Shown piece after piece: positions 8,893-15,394 of a DNA stretch of 17,067 nucleotides (position 1 is its first letter; every line of letters begins with the position of its first letter). The DNA comes from JAYXXU01 sp049301135 (GTDB taxonomy: Bacteria; Pseudomonadota; Gammaproteobacteria; Pseudomonadales; Moraxellaceae): NCBI GenBank assembly GCA_049301135.1, contig JBAQKP010000127.1, positions 1 through 17,067 on the forward strand. The letters run 5' to 3'. The position numbers were made by a program, and so were the translations under genes. The notes under the pieces were generated by a model. It did no database searches. It was not told where the DNA came from and worked only from the letters and a program-made list of their open reading frames with translations.

Positions 8893-9741
8893 TTATCCCA
8901 GCGCCTGCTCGGCGGCTTCGACCGTCTGCCGAATCAACGTGGTAATCGTCATCGGCCCCACCCCACCGGGTACCGGCGTGTAGGCGCTAGCAATCTGCTC
9001 AATCCCTTGCAACTGAATATCACCGACACCACCGCCCTCGCGCGGATGAAAGCCCGCATCGACCACCACCGCGCCAGCTTTAATCCAGTCACGCTGAATC
9101 AACTCAGCTTTACCAACCGCACCAACCACAATATCCGCTTGTTTAATCAATTCGGCCAGATTCTGGGTGCGTGAATGACAAATCGTCACCGTCGCATTGG
9201 CGGCCAGCAGCATCATCGCCATTGGCTTGCCCAAAATCGCACTACGCCCTACCACCACCGCATGCTTACCGGCAATCTCAATGCCATACGAATGCAAGAT
9301 CGTCATAATGCCTTGCGGCGTGGCCGAACCATACGCCTGCTCACCCATGCTCATCCGACCAAAACCCAGACAAGTCACCCCATCGACGTCTTTGGCCAAA
9401 TCAATCGCATCAAAACACGCACGCTCATCAATCTGCGCGGGCACGGGGTGCTGCAATAAAATCCCATGCACGTCAGGATTAGCGTTCAGTTGGGCGATTT
9501 CGACGAGAAGTTGCTCGGTGGTGGTGCTTTGTGGCAACTCGATTTTGATCGAATCCATCCCGATCCGGCGGCAAGCATTGCCCTTCATGCGCACATAAGT
9601 CGCTGATGCACCATCATCACCGACCAAAATGGTCGCCAAAATCGGCGTCCGACCGGTTTTTGCTTTCAAGACAGCCACCCGTTGACTCAGATCTTGCTCA
9701 ATTGTGGCTGCCAATTTGCGGCCATCCAGAATGACACTCAT
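8893..9741 (-). CDS. folD: Bifunctional methylenetetrahydrofolate dehydrogenase/methenyltetrahydrofolate cyclohydrolase FolD
   Basis: A 282-aa enzyme interconverting 5,10-methylene-THF, 5,10-methenyl-THF and 10-formyl-THF with NADP, in the cytoplasm. Tyr49 and Lys53 (YVRMKGNA), Gln97 (QHPVP in place of the commoner QLPLP) and Asp120 (KDVDG) make the active site. The dinucleotide site is VVGRSAILGKP (163-173), and the C-terminal signature PGGVGPMT is at 258-265. The ATG at 9741 is preferred because MSVILDGRKLA begins like the family; an in-frame ATG at 9750 would add three residues, and neither has a strong ribosome site. It is the first gene of a two-gene leftward operon and is divergent from the tRNA pair. 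Confidence 0.96.
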   Translation of the reverse strand: MSVILDGRKLAATIEQDLSQRVAVLKAKTGRTPILATILVGDDGASATYVRMKGNACRRIGMDSIKIELPQSTTTEQLLVEIAQLNANPDVHGILLQHPVPAQIDERACFDAIDLAKDVDGVTCLGFGRMSMGEQAYGSATPQGIMTILHSYGIEIAGKHAVVVGRSAILGKPMAMMLLAANATVTICHSRTQNLAELIKQADIVVGAVGKAELIQRDWIKAGAVVVDAGFHPREGGGVGDIQLQGIEQIASAYTPVPGGVGPMTITTLIRQTVEAAEQALG

Positions 9742-9896
9742 GTCTACCATCCAAAGTTTAAAAATAAGCCCAAATTCTGTGCGCTATAATAGCGTATGCA
9801 ACGGCAGCACGGCTTGAAACAAGCGCATCGGTCAATTTTTTTTCGCATAAAATGACGATTTTTCAAACAAACCCACCCGCTTTCAAGCGGCAATAC

Positions 9897-9924
9897 TTGT
9901 TTTTTATCTGCTTCCTGCTATGAT
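9897..9924 (+). promoter_or_regulatory. Promoter of the tRNA-Cys/tRNA-Leu unit
   Basis: TTGTTT (9897-9902) and TATGAT (9919-9924), 16 bp apart, predict a start about 4 bp before the tRNA-Cys gene. A very short leader is usual for tRNA units. Confidence 0.55.
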
Positions 9925-9934
9925 CGTTCACCTT

Positions 9935-10008
9935 GGTCGGATAGCAAAATGGTTATGCCGCGGATTGCAAATCCGCTGACGCCGGTTCGATTCCGGCTCC
10001 GACCTCCA
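9935..10008 (+). tRNA. tRNA-Cys (anticodon GCA)
   Basis: The cloverleaf folds by eye. The acceptor stem GGTCGGA pairs with TCCGACC, the discriminator is T, and the CCA is encoded. The anticodon stem GCGGA/TCCGC holds the loop TTGCAAA with GCA at 9967-9969. The T arm GCCGG-TTCGATT-CCGGC is perfect. It is the first of two tRNA genes, 26 bp before tRNA-Leu. Confidence 0.97.
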
Positions 10009-10034
10009 ATATTTAGCCAGTTTTATACACCTCT

Positions 10035-10119
10035 GCCCAGATGGTGAAATCGGTAGACACAAGGGACTTAAAATCCCTCGCCTTCGGGTGTGCGGGTTCA
10101 AGTCCCGCTCTGGGCACCA
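10035..10119 (+). tRNA. tRNA-Leu (anticodon UAA)
   Basis: A class II tRNA of 85 nt including the encoded CCA. The acceptor stem GCCCAGA pairs with TCTGGGC. The anticodon stem AGGGA/TCCCT encloses CTTAAAA, with TAA at 10069-10071. A variable arm (CGCCTTCGGGTG) and a T arm GCGGG-TTCAAGT-CCCGC follow. The gene is intact, although its 3' end is the integration site of the element that follows; the element restores the 3' sequence. Confidence 0.97.
10102..10112 (+). other. Putative attL core in tRNA-Leu
   Basis: GTCCCGCTCTG covers the 3' half of the T arm and the first bases of the acceptor 3' strand. The same 11 bases occur at 16373-16383. The 3' end of a tRNA gene is the usual target of integrases of this type. 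Confidence 0.65.
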
Positions 10120-10151
10120 TATTTATGCACGGCATACAACGTAATACACCG

Positions 10152-10186
10152 AAAAGCCCCAGCCCGTATAGGTTTGGGGCTTTTTT
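10152..10186 (+). terminator. Rho-independent terminator after the tRNA genes
   Basis: AAAAGCCCCA (10152-10161) pairs fully with TGGGGCTTTT (10175-10184), followed by more T. It lies on the element side of the attachment core, so the element seems to bring its own stop for tRNA transcription. Confidence 0.85.
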
Positions 10187-10192
10187 GTTGGG

Positions 10193-10211
10193 CGGCATAC
10201 AACGGCATACA
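10193..10211 (+). repeat. Duplicated word CGGCATACA
   Basis: CGGCATACA is written twice, one base apart (10193-10201, 10203-10211). A further copy lies at 10130-10138 and another at 12336-12344, upstream of the 222-aa gene. It may be a control site shared by the two element transcription units. Confidence 0.6.
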
Positions 10212-10230
10212 GTGGTACAAACCGCATATA

Positions 10231-10282
10231 TTTGTTGGTATATTTGTTGGTATGAGAAATACCAACAGGATTTATACCAACA
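10231..10282 (+). repeat. Nested GTTGGTAT boxes overlapping the integrase leader
   Basis: Two direct copies of TTTGTTGGTAT(A) at 10231-10253 are followed by two inverted copies. TGTTGGTAT (10245-10253) pairs with ATACCAACA (10259-10267), and TGTTGGTATA (10233-10242) pairs with TATACCAACA (10273-10282), making a palindrome within a palindrome that ends on the integrase ATG. The first 23 bases recur exactly at 16291-16313 near the other end. These are probably integrase or excisionase arm sites and an autoregulatory operator. Confidence 0.7.
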
Positions 10283-11493
10283 TGTTGACCGATGCAGCCA
10301 TAAAGCGGCTCAAACCGCCACCCGCCCCACAGACCGCCCCCGATAAGCACAGCGACGCGCACGGCCTGCAATTGCATGTTTTCGCCAATGGTCGAATGTC
10401 ATGGGTATACGCCTACCGACACGACGGCAAGCAGCGAACCCTGACCATCGGCAAGTATCCAGCGGTATCACTAGCAGACGCACGACGCAAACGCGATGAA
10501 GCACGCCAACAGATTGAACAAGGCATAGACCCCAATCAAACCAAACAGCAGACCAAGCGCACAGAGGAGAGCCTAGACACATTCGCCCACATCGCACGCC
10601 AATGGCTCAATGATCAAGCGGACGCGGTAAAGCCCACCACTCAAACCCGTAGCCGTCGCATGTTAGAAAATGATCTGATCCCGATGATTGGCGATAAACC
10701 CATACGCGGCCTGAAAGCATCTGACATCCTAGCCGTGGCAAAAAAGGTAGAAGACCGAGGGGCGGCCGAAGTGGCACGGCGCGTGATTCGATTGGCAGGC
10801 TCAGTCATTCGGTACGCCATACGCCATGACCTAGCAGACAATGACCCCACCCCGCGATTAGGTGAAGCACTCAAGCCGCGTAAAGTGGAGAACATGGCAA
10901 GGGTATCTAAAAAAGACCTACCCGAACTGCTACAGAAAATCAGCACCTACGAAGGCGACGTATTAACCCGTATTGCCTTGCAGCTTGTCGCCTATACCGC
11001 AGTGAGGAGCAATGAAGCCCGATACATGGAATGGGTGGACATTGATTTTGATAACGCAGAATGGCGTATACCAGCCGAAAAAATGAAGATGGACACCCCG
11101 CATATTGTCCCATTATCACAGCAGGTAATTGCCTTACTGGAGGAAGCACGCGCCATCACAGGCCACAAGCCGTATGTATTCCAAAGCTACCGCACCCATA
11201 AACCACTCAGTGAAAACACCCTGATTTATGCCATCTACCGACTAGGCTACAAGTCGCGCATGACGGTACACGGGTTCAGGGGCGTGTTTGCGACTGAGCT
11301 ATACGAACAAGGGTACATGGGCGACGCAATCGAGCGGCAACTCGCACACAGCGAACGTAACCAAGTGACAGCCGCCTACAACCATGCCGAACACCTCAGC
11401 TACAGACGCAAGATGATGCAGGACTATGCGGATTATTTAGACAGTGTGCAGGGTGGTAAACTGATTGCCTTTCCAAAAGCCGCCACCGCATAA
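10282..11493 (+). CDS. Tyrosine-recombinase integrase (DUF4102 N-terminal, P4-like)
   Basis: A 403-aa site-specific recombinase that would integrate the element into tRNA-Leu. It starts MLTDAAIKRLKPP, as family members do, then has the DUF4102 arm-binding domain (about 1-90, TLTIGKYPAVSLADARRKRDEA). The core-binding SAM-like domain spans about 98-180 and the catalytic domain about 205-385. Catalytic residues are complete: Arg242 (TAVRSNE), a candidate Lys near 267-269, His330 and Arg333 (HGFR), His356 (LAHSE) and the nucleophile Tyr366 (AAYNH). The ATG at 10282 is chosen because longer in-frame starts reach back into the tRNA; AGGA lies 11 bp upstream. Boxes overlapping the start suggest autoregulation. 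The gene appears intact. Confidence 0.95.
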   Translation: MLTDAAIKRLKPPPAPQTAPDKHSDAHGLQLHVFANGRMSWVYAYRHDGKQRTLTIGKYPAVSLADARRKRDEARQQIEQGIDPNQTKQQTKRTEESLDTFAHIARQWLNDQADAVKPTTQTRSRRMLENDLIPMIGDKPIRGLKASDILAVAKKVEDRGAAEVARRVIRLAGSVIRYAIRHDLADNDPTPRLGEALKPRKVENMARVSKKDLPELLQKISTYEGDVLTRIALQLVAYTAVRSNEARYMEWVDIDFDNAEWRIPAEKMKMDTPHIVPLSQQVIALLEEARAITGHKPYVFQSYRTHKPLSENTLIYAIYRLGYKSRMTVHGFRGVFATELYEQGYMGDAIERQLAHSERNQVTAAYNHAEHLSYRRKMMQDYADYLDSVQGGKLIAFPKAATA

Positions 11494-11523
11494 CTGACAA
11501 TCACAATAGACCCCCTACCGCTT

Positions 11524-11629
11524 TATCGGTAACACGGTAACAACTGGTAAATAAGACAATAATAATATAGAGATACAGTGTTACCGATGCTGTTACCGAT
11601 ATTTTGTCTATCGGTAACACGGTAACAAC
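11524..11629. repeat. ATCGGTAAC / GGTAAC box cluster
   Basis: A 21-bp sequence holding tandem CGGTAACA CGGTAACA occurs at 11524-11544 and exactly again at 11609-11629. Between them GTTACCGAT, the inverse of the same box, occurs twice (11580-11588, 11592-11600). The symmetric layout of direct copies outside and inverted copies inside resembles a multi-operator or iteron site. It lies after the integrase stop and before its terminator. Confidence 0.85.
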
Positions 11630-11631
11630 CA

Positions 11632-11660
11632 GCCGCCCCAGTGAGGGCGGTTTTCTTGTT
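11632..11660 (+). terminator. Terminator downstream of integrase
   Basis: CCGCCC (11633-11638) pairs with GGGCGG (11645-11650), then TTTTCTTGTTTT. The same stem and tail type recurs at 15349 and 15984 in the element. Confidence 0.75.
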
Positions 11661-11836
11661 TTACAGCCCACAGCGCGAATGATTGGCGCGAACCCATACA
11701 GGGCAAGGCTTTGCAGGTGATTGGCGGTATTTTTGGATTTAGAATCCGTCAACGTACGTCAACCTAAAACACGGCAGGCCAAGCGATTTATAGCTGTTTT
11801 CAATGTCAGGTTTTGGTGATCCAACACGCCCTAACC

Positions 11837-12211
11837 CTTGGGGTAATCTTGAGGTGATTCGATTCGCCAACTTGCCGTAATCTTGCCGTGATTCGCGCGC
11901 GCGTATTGTGCGCAAAACTCAAAAAACAGCCACTTTTGACGATCAAAAAAAGCACTTGACAGCCGCTTGCATGGGGTTAAATTCAAAAATAGACGTTGCG
12001 CAGCTTAAAACCAATGACAACCATTTGTTATTAAATGACTTTAATGATGAAAACAGTGTTTTGTGAATTAAACCCCATGGAGCTAGGGCAAATCATGGGG
12101 GTAATCATGGGGGTAATCATGGGGTTTTGATGACGCTAGGCCAGCCTGAACCCTTGCTGTAACCTTGCTGTTTTGATGCTGCAAACCTACCCGTAACCTA
12201 CCCGTTTTGAT
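11837..12211. repeat. Series of five paired-word direct repeats
   Basis: Each site repeats its own word back to back. CTTGGGGTAAT/CTTGAGGTGAT is at 11837-11858 and CTTGCCGTAAT/CTTGCCGTGAT at 11871-11892. CATGGGGGTAAT occurs twice followed by CATGGGGTTTTGAT (12094-12131). CTTGCTGTAAC/CTTGCTGTTTTGAT is at 12153-12177 and CCTACCCGTAA/CCTACCCGTTTTGAT at 12186-12211. Copies before the last end in GTAA, and the last copy runs into GT..GAT. The word varies between sites while the suffix is kept. Confidence 0.85.
11970..12079. repeat. Inverted repeat with CATGGGGTT word
   Basis: CATGGGGTTAAATTCA (11970-11985) and TGAATTAAACCCCATG (12064-12079) are inverted with 15 of 16 matches. The wider word TTGCATGGGGTT (11967-11978) recurs at 16038-16049 near the right end. 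CATGGGG also forms the core of the triple repeat at 12094-12131. Confidence 0.7.
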
Positions 12212-12443
12212 GATCTTACAGCCCCTTTTTATAGAGTAAAAAAATGCAGGTTTGCGCCTTGTCGGTCATGGCTTGTCGTGCGTGTTTGCATGGTGTGGCG
12301 TATGCCGTTGTATGTTGTTGTGTCGTGTTGTATAGCGGCATACAATCAGGGTGCTAGGCATAGGGCGGCCACCCGATAAGCAACCAGAAAGCCCCAAAAA
12401 CGGTTGTTTGCCTAGTTTCTTTTTAACTAGGGGCGGGCAAAAA

Positions 12444-13112
12444 GTGATAAGCGACGATGATTTTAACAAGGCTATCTATCTAAGCCATTTTATTCCAAAA
12501 AAGATAGAAGGGCTTGTGGCAAGCTACTTAAAGAAACACTGCCATGATTCAGCAGAAATGCCATATTTATTAGAAAATGACATAAAATCAATAAACCAAT
12601 GCGTACTTGTCTACATGATGATGGCAACCCACCAAGACCTTATTGCGTCACAGAGACCTCCTAGCGAACGCGATAATGCGAAACTTAAAAAAGACCTGAC
12701 AGAAATTCAAAAAACAGCAGATAGGCTTTTGATACTACTCAACCGCACCGAAGCGGGGCGGGCGGTAATAATCAATTCAAAAACTGAAAAAAATAAATTA
12801 GCCTTTCAAAACCATCAAACAATCCTAAGCGGAATAAGTGCAGTTGCAGACAACAAATTGAGCGAACTAAAACCAGTGGGGCGCGGGCGTTTGGCATCCC
12901 CCGAGCGTGAATGGCGTGTTGGCTTGGTTCACAAAATCATGCAGCTTGCAAAATCTGTTGATGCACCACACGGGACTGGATGCACAGGGGTATTCCACGA
13001 CTTAATTTTAGACATATATGAGGTTTTAAAACTCAAGACAAGCAACATAGGACGCGATCTAAGGGATGCACGGCAGTTACAGTTAGATACGGCAAAACCC
13101 GATTTAAACTGA
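12444..13112 (+). CDS. Unrecognised 222-aa element protein
   Basis: The product is not recognised. A GTG start at 12444 is preferred because AGGGGCGGG lies just upstream; an ATG at 12351 in the same frame would add 31 residues of Pro/Lys-rich, non-conserved look. The protein seems all-helical and soluble. It has a charged stretch (SERDNAKLKKDLTEIQKTADRLL) likely to form a coiled coil, and a C-terminal block of shape GRGRLASPEREW...GTGCTGVFHDLILDIYEVLKL. That block resembles, in layout only, a helical motif of unnamed proteins found beside integrases. The gene is AT-richer than the rest of the element and sits between int and alpA, a place where satellites carry cargo. A role in defence or regulation is possible but unsupported by any motif. 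Confidence 0.75.
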   Translation: MISDDDFNKAIYLSHFIPKKIEGLVASYLKKHCHDSAEMPYLLENDIKSINQCVLVYMMMATHQDLIASQRPPSERDNAKLKKDLTEIQKTADRLLILLNRTEAGRAVIINSKTEKNKLAFQNHQTILSGISAVADNKLSELKPVGRGRLASPEREWRVGLVHKIMQLAKSVDAPHGTGCTGVFHDLILDIYEVLKLKTSNIGRDLRDARQLQLDTAKPDLN

Positions 13113-13252
13113 TTTATGTGTTTTTCAGCAGGCTAAACCAACAGCCAATATAAGCCCCAACAGCCGCTAACAACGGCAACGGGGCGCACCATCTAAGCAA
13201 CAACCGCACCCTGTTGACCGTCTAAACGGCATCACAGCAGAGGTGCTTTTGT

Positions 13253-13555
13253 ATGTCACACATCCCCCCAGTCATGCCAGAAAGCGGTTTTGTCCGTATG
13301 CAGCAGCTTGCATCGTGTCGAGGTCAAAAAGGCCGAACCGTCCAAATCAAAGAGAAACCCGCCACCATTAAAGCCAAGCCACCCCGTGCTGGTATCACTG
13401 GACTAGGTGAAACCACCATCCGCGACATGATCCGACGGAATGAGTTTCCCGCACCGATCAAACTAGGGCGTACATCGGTTTGGCGTGTTGACGATATTAA
13501 AACGTGGCTGGAGCAAAAAGGACTGAGCCACCAAACAGCCGCCAATGACGTATAG
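13253..13555 (+). CDS. AlpA-family transcriptional regulator
   Basis: A 100-aa helix-turn-helix protein of the phage AlpA type, a MerR-like fold that usually activates integrase or excision genes. The typical core is present: TGLGETTIRDMIRRNEFPAPIKLGR (about 49-73), then SVWRVDDIKTWLEQKG (75-90). The usual N-terminal element (FVRMQQLA, 13-20) is separated from the helix-turn-helix by about 25 lysine- and proline-rich residues, whereas in ordinary AlpA proteins they are nearly contiguous. GCAGAGG about 9 bp upstream supports the ATG. It leads a short operon: the next gene starts 9 bp after its stop, and the one after overlaps by ATGA. The repeated sites in the element are candidate targets. 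Confidence 0.85.
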   Translation: MSHIPPVMPESGFVRMQQLASCRGQKGRTVQIKEKPATIKAKPPRAGITGLGETTIRDMIRRNEFPAPIKLGRTSVWRVDDIKTWLEQKGLSHQTAANDV

Positions 13556-13564
13556 AGGGCGGCC

Positions 13565-14011
13565 ATGATGAAACACACCCGCCAATATACCAAACGCCCG
13601 TACAGGCCAAATCTGAGCGCGTTAGCGGCATACCTGCAACCGCTCAAAGTTAATACCGAATCCACCCAACCTAAAACAGGTGAACCGATTATGCGCAACC
13701 CCGTCACCATGCGAATGACCAAACTAGCCAAAGTATCACGCGGCCTTGATCGTACCCATCCCGAATACAGCCGCAAATCACGCGCCAAACTAGGCCAGCT
13801 ATTACAGCAAGCGATTGGGCAGGTATATCAATTGGAGCATGACCACGAAGACAAGTTAATGATAATTGACGGTTTGCGAGATGCTGCATTTTCATTATTA
13901 GAGATCCACGACCACAGCAAGGAAACACAGCAGCCAATCGACCCCGAGCAAATCTACCTACTGGCAGTGGATATGCTGCAATCACTCGAACCTGAGCAGG
14001 TGACAGCATGA
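13565..14011 (+). CDS. Unrecognised 148-aa protein in the alpA operon
   Basis: No family is recognised. The first 60 residues are basic and rich in Tyr, Thr and Pro (TRQYTKRPYRPN), with no signal peptide. The rest is acidic and helical, with a long amphipathic stretch (KLGQLLQQAIGQVYQLEHDHEDKL). AGAGGG overlapping the alpA stop serves as ribosome site; translation can begin at either of two adjacent ATGs (13565 or 13568). The stop overlaps the next ATG, so the three frames were built for coupled translation. Position between alpA and the DUF3987 gene suggests an element housekeeping role, perhaps accessory to replication. This is inference from location only. Confidence 0.75.
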   Translation: MMKHTRQYTKRPYRPNLSALAAYLQPLKVNTESTQPKTGEPIMRNPVTMRMTKLAKVSRGLDRTHPEYSRKSRAKLGQLLQQAIGQVYQLEHDHEDKLMIIDGLRDAAFSLLEIHDHSKETQQPIDPEQIYLLAVDMLQSLEPEQVTA

Positions 14012-14121
14012 CCAAACAGCAGGAACATTATTTAGTAGTCACGCTCAAACAGCCTGACGATGAAGCGGATATTTTGACCACTGAAGGCGACCCTATGGCG
14101 TTCGACACCTTTAGCCGATAG
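14008..14121 (+). CDS. Short 37-codon frame, probable remnant
   Basis: Starting with ATGA overlap on the previous gene, this frame encodes MTKQQEHYLVVTLKQ and 22 more residues, then stops at TAG (14119-14121). If that stop is read through, nine more residues (IQIEIKRKR) precede a second TAG. The start context is that of a real coupled gene, but the product is too short. It abuts the DUF3987 remnant, which lies in another frame, and overlaps it over about 14093-14121. It may be the 5' end of the gene damaged by the deletion, or a small gene of its own. Confidence 0.45.
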   Translation: MTKQQEHYLVVTLKQPDDEADILTTEGDPMAFDTFSR

Positions 14122-14944
14122 ATCCAGATCGAAATCAAACGAAAACGGTAGTGGCACGGTGTACGACGTTCGCTTGATGTTCAATCTGCTAGGACAGCGT
14201 GAGGTACTACAAGAGGCTTTAACCAATCCGTTATTAAGGGGACAAGGATTCCTACCGCGTTTCATCTTTGCAGCCTCACAATCGCTTGCAGGTGACCGCC
14301 CCGAGAGCCGCGAAACCCTAAGCCGCAAGACCTACGCAGATCCACGTTTATAGCGATTCTGGCAGCATGTGGGCAGCTTATTACCCGATCCAACCGACCC
14401 AATCAGCATGCAGCAATTTAGAGACATTGAAGCCAATCCACGCCCTGTACTTGAGCTGGACGATGCGGCTATTGACGTGTGGCTTGATTTTTACAACCAC
14501 ACAGAGCGATTGCAAAAGTCCGAGGGCAAGTATGAGTACATGCGGGCGTTTGCTGGACGTGCTGGAGAGCTTGCTAGACGTGTCGCAACAGTATTTGCAT
14601 GTTTTGAGGGAAAGACCCTGATTGATGAAACCGCCATGCGCGGCGCGTGTGCGGTAGTTCAATACTCACTCGATGAATGGCTACGCTATGCCGATGCCAC
14701 CCAAGTGTCGGTAGCAGACCAACAGGCGCAACGACTGGAAACGTGGTTAATCAGTGAATGCAGAAAGCAGGGCGTAACGATGCTATCGCGTGCGCATGTG
14801 ATGCACTTTTGCCCGATTGCCGCCCTGAGAAAGGCTAAAGCATTGAACGCAGCCCTCAAGCCATTGTGCGATGCCAATCGAGTACGCGGTGAAATGCACG
14901 GACGAAAACAGATGATTGCCGTTAATCCTGATCTATTCAGTTAG
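14093..14944 (+). pseudogene. DUF3987 (YfjI-type) replication-associated gene, truncated and interrupted
   Basis: Homology by eye to DUF3987 proteins, common in satellites and islands and linked to replication initiation, runs in one frame from about 14093 to the stop at 14942-14944. Recognisable parts are GTVYDVRLMFNLLGQ, then LLRGQGFLPRFIFAASQSLAGDRP, then FAGRAGELARRVATVFACFE, and the tail QRLETWLISECRKQG...GRKQMIAVNPDLFS. Two lesions are visible. The N-terminal half with the nucleotide-binding region is absent, with stops at 14033-14038 and 14075. An in-frame TAG lies at 14351-14353, between DPRL and RFWQHVGSLL, where a CAG (Gln) would fit. A 191-codon fragment from GTG 14369 remains open, but it has no ribosome site. 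Confidence 0.8.
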
Positions 14945-14952
14945 CAGATACA

Positions 14953-14979
14953 TGCTAATGATGCTAATCATGCTAATGA
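14953..14979 (-). repeat. Iteron array 1: TGCTAATGA x3
   Basis: Three 9-bp units, TGCTAATGA, TGCTAATCA and TGCTAATGA, lie end to end directly after the DUF3987 stop. They are the inverse orientation of the arrays at 15153 and 15226. Confidence 0.9.
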
Positions 14980-15152
14980 AAGCCTGTAACCCTTGCTGTT
15001 AAAGGCTTTAGCGTTAGCAGTCCACTTGCTAACGGTTGCTAACGCTACGGCGTTTTCTCAGAGTATGGCGGCATCATTAGCAAATCATTAGCATGCGTTA
15101 GCAAACCCACTGCTAACGATAAACCCCCGTAGAATAAGGCTTCACGCCCAAA

Positions 15153-15170
15153 ATTAGCATGATTAGCATG
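15153..15170 (+). repeat. Iteron array 2: ATTAGCATG x2
   Basis: Two adjacent ATTAGCATG units. Single TTAGCA or TGCTAA boxes also lie at 15014, 15027, 15037, 15077, 15088, 15098 and 15111, filling the space between arrays 1 and 3. Confidence 0.85.
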
Positions 15171-15225
15171 TATTCGACATACGCCACTACTGGCAGGCCA
15201 ATCTAAGCAAAGCCGAAATACTAGA

Positions 15226-15315
15226 ATTAGCATCATTAGCATCATTAGCATCATTAGCATCATTAGCAGGAATAGCAGGAATAGCAGGAATAGCAGGAAT
15301 AGCAGGAATAGCATT
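15226..15315 (+). repeat. Iteron array 3: ten 9-bp units
   Basis: Ten 9-bp units lie head to tail: ATTAGCATC four times, ATTAGCAGG once, AATAGCAGG four times, AATAGCATT once. The step from one version to the next is ordered, as in arrays that grow by duplication. No protein is encoded here with credible context. The 9-bp phasing, the neighbouring replication gene and the inverted array 1 suggest an origin of replication or Rep-binding locus like the P4 ori/crr sites. Confidence 0.9.
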
Positions 15316-15348
15316 ACACCGACACCCAGCAGGCCAATCACCAACAGA

Positions 15349-15375
15349 CCGCCCCATGTGGGCGGTTTTGTTTTG
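15349..15375 (+). terminator. Terminator upstream of brnTA
   Basis: CCGCCC (15349-15354) pairs with GGGCGG (15360-15365), followed by TTTTGTTTT. It isolates brnTA from transcription through the iterons and is nearly identical in design to those at 11632 and 15982. Confidence 0.75.
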
Positions 15376-15394
15376 CCAGCCAATCAAAACAATC

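Larger units (their letters stand above)
11494..12443. other. Long non-coding region of the element, full of repeats
   Basis: About 950 bp lie between the integrase and the 222-aa gene with no convincing gene. It holds the CGGTAACA cluster, a terminator, a duplicated GCGCGAA (11673-11679, 11686-11692), five paired-word repeats, a 15-of-16 inverted repeat and TATGCCG/CGGCATA inverted copies (12302-12308, 12336-12342). Such density fits a control or replication region. Confidence 0.7.

Noticed and set aside
9782..9794. Palindrome CGCTATAATAGCG between folD and tRNA-Cys as an operator
   Set aside because: It contains a perfect TATAAT that may serve as a -10 on either strand, but no -35 fits, so no role is assigned.
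10090..10281. In-frame extension of the integrase back into tRNA-Leu
   Set aside because: The extension overlaps the tRNA and its terminator; family members begin at the MLTDAAI-like segment.
12244..12357. A 37-codon cysteine-rich frame (seven Cys) in the element spacer
   Set aside because: No ribosome binding site precedes the ATG, the composition follows the GTTGTATG-type repeats of the region, and it runs into the extended upstream part of the next gene. It is probably a by-product of repeats.
15226..15315. CRISPR array
   Set aside because: Units are 9 bp without spacers, there is no 25-35 bp repeat and no cas gene, so these are iterons or tandem repeats.
15045..15387. Leftward frames encoding repeated MMLMML or IPAIPA peptides
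   Set aside because: These are only the 9-bp iteron array translated; they have no start context or credible protein composition.
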